NCBI GenBank assembly: GCA_050184115.1
Contig: JBFXAQ010000009.1
Coordinates: 1 to 64,000 of the forward strand
Direction of reading: 5' to 3'
Length of the DNA: 64,000 nt
DNA from: JACKNG01 sp050184115
Lineage (GTDB): Bacteria > Pseudomonadota > Gammaproteobacteria > Ga0077536
The translations under genes were made by a program, and so were the position numbers. Shown piece after piece: positions 58,777 through 64,000 of the stretch. Within the stretch, counting starts at the first letter, position 1, and each line of letters starts with the position of its first letter. The notes beneath the pieces are model-generated. The model was not told the origin of the DNA. It saw nothing but the letters and a program-made list of their open reading frames with translations, and made no database searches.

Positions 58777-59955
58777 ATGAGCAACCGCTTCAACGCCATC
58801 GCCGATGACATCCTTGCCAGCAGCGTCGCCCGCGCCGGCGGTGCCCCCGGCGTGGTCGCCGTGGCGACCGATCGCGAGGGCGATTTCTACACCGGCGCGG
58901 CGGGGTTGCGCCAGCTCGGCGCGGCGCCGCCGATGACGACCGACAGCGTGATGCTGCTCGCCTCCTGCACCAAGGCGGTGACCGGTGTCGCCGTCATGCA
59001 GTGCGTGGAGGAAGGCCTGCTCGATCTCGATGGCCCGGCGCGCGCGTACACGCCCGAACTCGGCGCCATCGAAGTGCTGGACGGTTTCGCGCCCGACGGT
59101 GAGCCGCGCACGCGCAAGCCGAGCCGCGACGTCACCCTGCGCGACCTCCTGCTGCACGTCTCGGGCTTCGGCTACGACTTCTTCAGCGAGGACCTGCGGC
59201 GCTTCCGCGTCGCGCGCAACGTCCCCGACACCCTGTCCTGTACCTTCGGTTCGATCCAGGACGTGCTGTTGCACGACCCCGGCGCGCGCTGGACCTACGG
59301 CTGCGGCATCGACTGGGCCGGGCGCGCAGTCGAGGCGGTGCGCGGCCAGCGTCTCGGCGAAGTCTTCGCCGAACGCATCTTCGCCCCGCTCGGCATGCAC
59401 GACATCGCCTTCGAGATGAGCGCCGACATGCTGGCGCGGCGCGCCGCCATCCACCTGCGCGCGCCCGATGGCCAGCTCGCCGCCGCGCCCGACCTCGTGC
59501 TGCCGCAGCCGCCCGAGATGCACATGGGCGGCGCCGCGCTGTACGCCTCGATCGGCGAGTACACCAAGTTCATCCGCATGATGCTGAACGACGGTCGGGG
59601 CCCGCACGGGCGCGTACTCGAAGCCGCCACCGTTACCGCCATGGCGGCCAACGGTCTCGGCGCCATCAAGTGCACGCCGTGGGCGAGCTCCAACCCGCAG
59701 TTCTCCAACAGCGGTGACTTCTTCCCCGGCCTGTCGAAATCCTGGGGCCTGACCTTCCAGATCGTCGACGAGGACGCGCCGACCGGCCGCCCCGCCGGCA
59801 GCCTGTCGTGGGCCGGGCTCGCCAACACCTATTACTGGATCGACCGCCGCAACGGCGTCGGCGGCATCTGGAGCAGCCAGGTCCTGCCCTTCCAGGACGT
59901 CGGCTGCTACCCCGGCTTCGTCGATTTCGAGACCGCGGTCTACCGCTACCGCTGA
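58777..59955 (+). CDS. Beta-lactamase-fold serine hydrolase (class C/esterase EstB-like)
   Basis: The 392-residue product has the SxxK motif with Ser63 and Lys66 ('MLLASCTKAVTGVAVMQCVEEG') and the tyrosine of the second motif in 'WTYGCGIDWAGRAVE'. No signal peptide is present, so it works in the cytosol rather than on peptidoglycan. Such enzymes are carboxylesterases or transesterases. A GAGGGAAT ribosome site precedes the ATG. Followed after 21 bases by the LimB-like monooxygenase gene, which suggests an operon. Confidence 0.87.
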   Translation: MSNRFNAIADDILASSVARAGGAPGVVAVATDREGDFYTGAAGLRQLGAAPPMTTDSVMLLASCTKAVTGVAVMQCVEEGLLDLDGPARAYTPELGAIEVLDGFAPDGEPRTRKPSRDVTLRDLLLHVSGFGYDFFSEDLRRFRVARNVPDTLSCTFGSIQDVLLHDPGARWTYGCGIDWAGRAVEAVRGQRLGEVFAERIFAPLGMHDIAFEMSADMLARRAAIHLRAPDGQLAAAPDLVLPQPPEMHMGGAALYASIGEYTKFIRMMLNDGRGPHGRVLEAATVTAMAANGLGAIKCTPWASSNPQFSNSGDFFPGLSKSWGLTFQIVDEDAPTGRPAGSLSWAGLANTYYWIDRRNGVGGIWSSQVLPFQDVGCYPGFVDFETAVYRYR

Positions 59956-59976
59956 TCCGCGCCCGGAGGATCCGCC

Positions 59977-61152
59977 ATGACCCGCATGCGCTTCGGCCTG
60001 TTCGTGCCACCCCACCACCTGCCGACCCGGTACAACCCGACCTATGCCCTCGCGCGCGATGTCGAACTCGTCCAGCTCGCCGATCACATCGGCTTCGACG
60101 AAGCGTGGTTCGGCGAACACCATTCCGGCGGCGTCGAGCTGATCAGCGACCCGATGCTGTTCATCGCCCACGTCGCCGCACTGACCCGCCACATCCGGCT
60201 CGGCGCGGGCGTGGTGTCGCTGCCGTATCACAACCCCTTCATGGTCGCCGACCGCCTGGCGTTGCTCGATCACCTCACGCGCGGTCGCGTCATGCTCGGC
60301 ATCGGCCCCGGCGCGCTCGCCACGGACGCCGCGATGCTCGGCATCGACCCGGCCGATCAGCGCGACGCGCTCGTCCACGACACCGACGTCCTCATGCACC
60401 TGTTGCGCAGCGACGAACCGATCACGGTCGAAACCCCGCGCTACCGCCTGGTCGACGCGCGCCTGCAACTCGATTTCTACCAGGACCCTCACCCCGAGGT
60501 CGTGCCGGCCGCGGTCGTGTCGCCGGCGGGACCGCGCATCGCCGGCAAGCATGGCCTGGGCCTGATCTCGATCGGCGCGACCATGAAGGCAGGTGTCGAT
60601 GTGCTCGCGATGCACTGGAACGTGCTCGAGGCGAGCGCGGCCGAATTCGGTCGCGTCGCCGATCGCGCTCGCTGGCGCGTGGTCGGCCTGATGCATCTCG
60701 CCGATTCTCGCGCGCAGGCGCTGGCCGACGTGCGTCACGGCATCGCCGAATTCTGTGACTACCTGCAGCACACTGCCGCGGCGCCGCAGATGCAGGTCAC
60801 CGGCAACACCATCGACGAGTACATCGCCTGGGCGCTGGACAGCGGTTCGACGGTGATCGGAACCTGGCAGGACGCCATCGAGCACATCGAGCACCTGCTC
60901 GAACAGTCAGGCGGCGGCTTCGGCTGCTACCTGCTGTTCGATCACAACTGGGCACCCTGGAACGCCAAGAAGCGTCATTACGAAATCTTCGGCGACTACG
61001 TCATTCCGCATTTCAAACACACCCACCGCCGCATGCAGGCGAGCGAAGCGGCGCTGCGCACGGTGCGGGACGATCTCGCGGCGCGGCAACTCGATGCCAT
61101 CGCGGCCTTCCGCGCGCGCCACGAGGCCGAAGCGACGCGCAGAGAGACCTGA
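59977..61152 (+). CDS. LLM-class flavin-dependent monooxygenase, limonene 1,2-monooxygenase-like
   Basis: The 391-residue product shows the luciferase-like fold: 'FGLFVPPHHLPTRYNPTYALARDVELVQLADHIGFDEAWFGEHHSGG', 'LTRHIRLGAGVVSLPYHNPFMVADRLALLDHLTRGRVMLGIGPGAL', and a long C-terminal part 'GTWQDAIEHIEHLLEQSGGGFGCYLLFDHNW'. Length and sequence type resemble LimB, which epoxidises limonene using FMNH2 or FADH2 from a separate reductase. The substrate here is only a guess. It lies in a small operon with the beta-lactamase-fold hydrolase. AGGAGG before the ATG is good. Confidence 0.88.
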   Translation: MTRMRFGLFVPPHHLPTRYNPTYALARDVELVQLADHIGFDEAWFGEHHSGGVELISDPMLFIAHVAALTRHIRLGAGVVSLPYHNPFMVADRLALLDHLTRGRVMLGIGPGALATDAAMLGIDPADQRDALVHDTDVLMHLLRSDEPITVETPRYRLVDARLQLDFYQDPHPEVVPAAVVSPAGPRIAGKHGLGLISIGATMKAGVDVLAMHWNVLEASAAEFGRVADRARWRVVGLMHLADSRAQALADVRHGIAEFCDYLQHTAAAPQMQVTGNTIDEYIAWALDSGSTVIGTWQDAIEHIEHLLEQSGGGFGCYLLFDHNWAPWNAKKRHYEIFGDYVIPHFKHTHRRMQASEAALRTVRDDLAARQLDAIAAFRARHEAEATRRET

Positions 61153-61171
61153 CGGCGAACGGGACGCCGGC

Positions 61172-62353
<1,182 letters not shown>

Positions 62354-62481
62354 GGCCGGCGGGTCTCGTGGTCAGGCGGGCTCACAGGCTGCAACGCGCC
62401 GCCGCCCGCGGTCAACGGCAGGCGCGTCGCGCCATGCTCCGTATAATGCCGCGACCTCCACCGCCGGCGACGGGCCCCGAC

Positions 62482-63864
62482 ATGAGCGACTTGATCGACG
62501 CCTTCCGCGACCTCCTCGACGAACGCGGCGTGCTGACCGGCGCAGACGTCAGTGCACGCATGATCCACGTCTGGTACCAGCGCCCGATCGAGGCGCTGTG
62601 CATCGTGCGCCCGCGCACTACCGACGAGGTCGCGGCCATCCTCGAGCTCTGCCACGACCGCGGCCAGACGGTGGTGCCGCACGGCGGGCTGACCGGCCTC
62701 GTGCAGGGCTGCAACTGCGGGCCGGGCGACGTCGTGCTCTCGCTCGAGCGCATGAACGCGGTCGAGGACGTCGACCCGGTCGGGCGCACCATGACCGTAC
62801 AGGCCGGCGTGCCGCTGCAGGTGCTGCAGGAGACCGCCGAGCAGCACGGCCTGATGTTCCCGCTCGATCTCGGCGCGCGCGGTTCCTGCCACATCGGCGG
62901 CAACGTCTCGACCAATGCCGGCGGCAACCGCGTCATCCGTTTCGGCATGACGCGCGACAACGTGCTCGGTCTCGAAGCGGTGCTCGCCGACGGCACCGTG
63001 GTGACCTCGCTCAACACGATGATCAAGAACAACGCCGGCTATGACTTGAAACACCTCTTCATCGGCACCGAGGGCACGCTCGGCATCGTCACCCGCGTCG
63101 TCATCCGCTTGCGCGAGGCGCCGCGCGCGCTGTCGACCGCCTTCGCCGCGTTCGACGACTTCAAACAGGTCACCGCCTTCCTGCGCTACATCGATCGCGA
63201 ACTCGGCGGCGCGTTGTGCGCTTTCGAGGTGATGTGGCGCGACTTCTACGAGCTCGTCACCACCGCGCCGGCCGACAACGTCCGCCCGGTGCCCTGCGAG
63301 TATCCCAACTACGTGCTGATCGAGGCGCTCGGTACCGGCGCCGAGGGCGCCGGCGAGCACTTCGAGGCGATCATGGGCGAAGCGCTCGAACAGGGCCTCA
63401 TCGCCGACGCCGCGGTGGCGCGCTCGGAGTCCGACCGCAAGGCGATGTGGCGCATCCGCGATTCCGTCGAGAACTTCTTCCGCTACGGCCCGGCCTTCCT
63501 CTACGACGTCTCGCTCGGCATCCGCTTCATGGACGACTACGTGACCGAGGTGAAGCGCCGGCTCGACGAACGCTGGCCGGAGCATCATTGCTTCACCCTC
63601 GGCCACATCGGCGACGGCAACATCCACTTCGCCATCAACGTCGGCGACGACGGCGACGACGCCCACGCGCTGGTCAACGCCTGTGTCTACGAACCCCTGC
63701 AGCCGGTCGGCGGCTCGGTCTCGGCCGAGCACGGCATCGGCACCGAGAAGCGCAACTACCTGCCGCTGTCGCGCACGCCGAACGAGATCGCCCTCATGCA
63801 GCGGGTCAAGGCCACGCTCGACCCCAAGGGCATCCTCAACCCCGGCAAGATCTTCGGGGTCTGA
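62482..63864 (+). CDS. FAD-binding oxidase of the GlcD/2-hydroxyacid dehydrogenase family
   Basis: The 460-residue product has the PCMH FAD-binding domain ('VVPHGGLTGLVQGCNC', 'GGNVSTNAGGNRVIRFGMTRDNVLGLEAVLADG', 'DLKHLFIGTEGTLGIVTRVVIRLR') and the FAD-linked oxidase C-terminal domain with the metal and substrate histidines ('LGHIGDGNIHFAINVGDDGDD', 'VSAEHGIGTEKRNYL', 'KATLDPKGILNPGKIFGV'). This is the D-2-hydroxyacid (for example D-lactate, glycolate or 2-hydroxyglutarate) dehydrogenase type. The stop codon TGA is part of a GGGGTCTGACCCC repeat. Start ATG is preceded by a weak ribosome site. Confidence 0.9.
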   Translation: MSDLIDAFRDLLDERGVLTGADVSARMIHVWYQRPIEALCIVRPRTTDEVAAILELCHDRGQTVVPHGGLTGLVQGCNCGPGDVVLSLERMNAVEDVDPVGRTMTVQAGVPLQVLQETAEQHGLMFPLDLGARGSCHIGGNVSTNAGGNRVIRFGMTRDNVLGLEAVLADGTVVTSLNTMIKNNAGYDLKHLFIGTEGTLGIVTRVVIRLREAPRALSTAFAAFDDFKQVTAFLRYIDRELGGALCAFEVMWRDFYELVTTAPADNVRPVPCEYPNYVLIEALGTGAEGAGEHFEAIMGEALEQGLIADAAVARSESDRKAMWRIRDSVENFFRYGPAFLYDVSLGIRFMDDYVTEVKRRLDERWPEHHCFTLGHIGDGNIHFAINVGDDGDDAHALVNACVYEPLQPVGGSVSAEHGIGTEKRNYLPLSRTPNEIALMQRVKATLDPKGILNPGKIFGV

Positions 63865-63923
63865 CCCCGTCGCGAAAGCGAAATCGCATGGAATCAGGCG
63901 CTTGACTCGTGGGGTCTGACCCC
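63856..63923. repeat. Two perfect GGGGTCTGACCCC palindromes
   Basis: Perfect copies start at 63856 and 63911. The first contains the stop codon of the oxidase gene; the second lies on the presumed GTG start of the transporter gene, so the repeat is built into both gene ends. The bases between show no gene. Confidence 0.85.
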
Positions 63924-64000
63924 GGCATCCATGCGGACGAGGTCTACGCCCGCATCACGCGGCGGCTCGTGCCGTTCCTCTTCGCCTGCTATGTGTGCGC
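63909..64000 (+). CDS. Start of an MFS transporter, cut by the window edge
   Basis: From GTG the frame reads MGSDPGIHADEVYARITRRLVPFLFACYVCA. The segment 'VYARITRRLVPFLFACYV' is the usual beginning of the anion:cation symporter (ACS) branch of the major facilitator superfamily, with its first membrane helix starting near residue 20. A stop codon lies two codons upstream, so the start must be within this region; GTG is the first candidate, and it is formed by the repeat. Ribosome site is not convincing. It probably takes up a carboxylate, linked to the neighbouring oxidase. Confidence 0.6.
   Translation, partial: MGSDPGIHADEVYARITRRLVPFLFACYVC

Overview
This 64 kb window comes from a very GC-rich (about 70%) bacterial chromosome. 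GTG and TTG starts are common, operons are tight with ATGA and GTGA stop/start overlaps, Shine-Dalgarno sites are clear, and several PEP-CTERM/VPLPA-type envelope proteins are present. Together with the two-component, RND and trehalose genes this suggests a free-living Pseudomonadota, most likely a gammaproteobacterial degrader of aromatic and other hydrophobic compounds. No rRNA, tRNA, phage, plasmid, integrase, transposase or CRISPR locus was seen. Many long ORFs antisense to real genes are artefacts of the GC content.

Layout. 1-6 kb: small envelope proteins, a translationally coupled pair (DUF3142-like lipoprotein plus a large repeat-rich membrane protein), a TerC/YjbE-type membrane protein and a broken copy of its 3' end. 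6-11 kb: glutathione S-transferase, luciferase-like monooxygenase, 2-hydroxychromene-2-carboxylate isomerase-like protein and a cytoplasmic reductive dehalogenase-like protein. 11-24.3 kb: the standout region. Nine genes on the minus strand appear to form one transcription unit: an acetophenone-carboxylase-like set of five subunits, a PaaK-type acyl-CoA ligase, a RidA/2-aminomuconate-deaminase-like protein and a two-subunit 2-aminophenol 1,6-dioxygenase-like enzyme. A GAF-PucR/CdaR regulator is divergent from them, with a perfect inverted repeat between. 24.3-34 kb: M48 peptidase, a second gene-end fragment (from the PucR gene) beside an inverted-repeat element, a pilin-domain membrane protein, DUF445, an HSL-type esterase, a PEP-CTERM protein, a crotonase and a GT2 glycosyltransferase. 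34-40 kb: PEP-CTERM proteins and a histidine kinase with two response regulators. 40-45 kb: trehalose operon otsB / GH15 / otsA / glk. 45-55 kb: ankyrin protein, GT39-like membrane protein, SDR, PEP-CTERM protein, and an RND pump with its adaptor. 55-64 kb: CMD-like protein, PEP-CTERM propeller-like protein, crotonase, 19-residue-repeat protein, beta-lactamase-fold hydrolase, LimB-like monooxygenase, FIST protein, FAD-linked oxidase and the start of an MFS transporter.

How parts may work together. The Apc-like carboxylase and ligase would activate a ketone by ATP-dependent carboxylation and CoA ester formation. The AmnAB/RidA-like part would open an aminophenol-type ring and deaminate the product. 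Finding both in one unit points to a pathway for an N-substituted aromatic, possibly an aminated aryl ketone; the ring hydroxylase and thiolase that would complete it are not here. Two families of short dispersed palindromic repeats run through the intergenic DNA. They abut two truncated gene-end copies or supply stop codons, suggesting that repeat-associated rearrangement shapes this chromosome.
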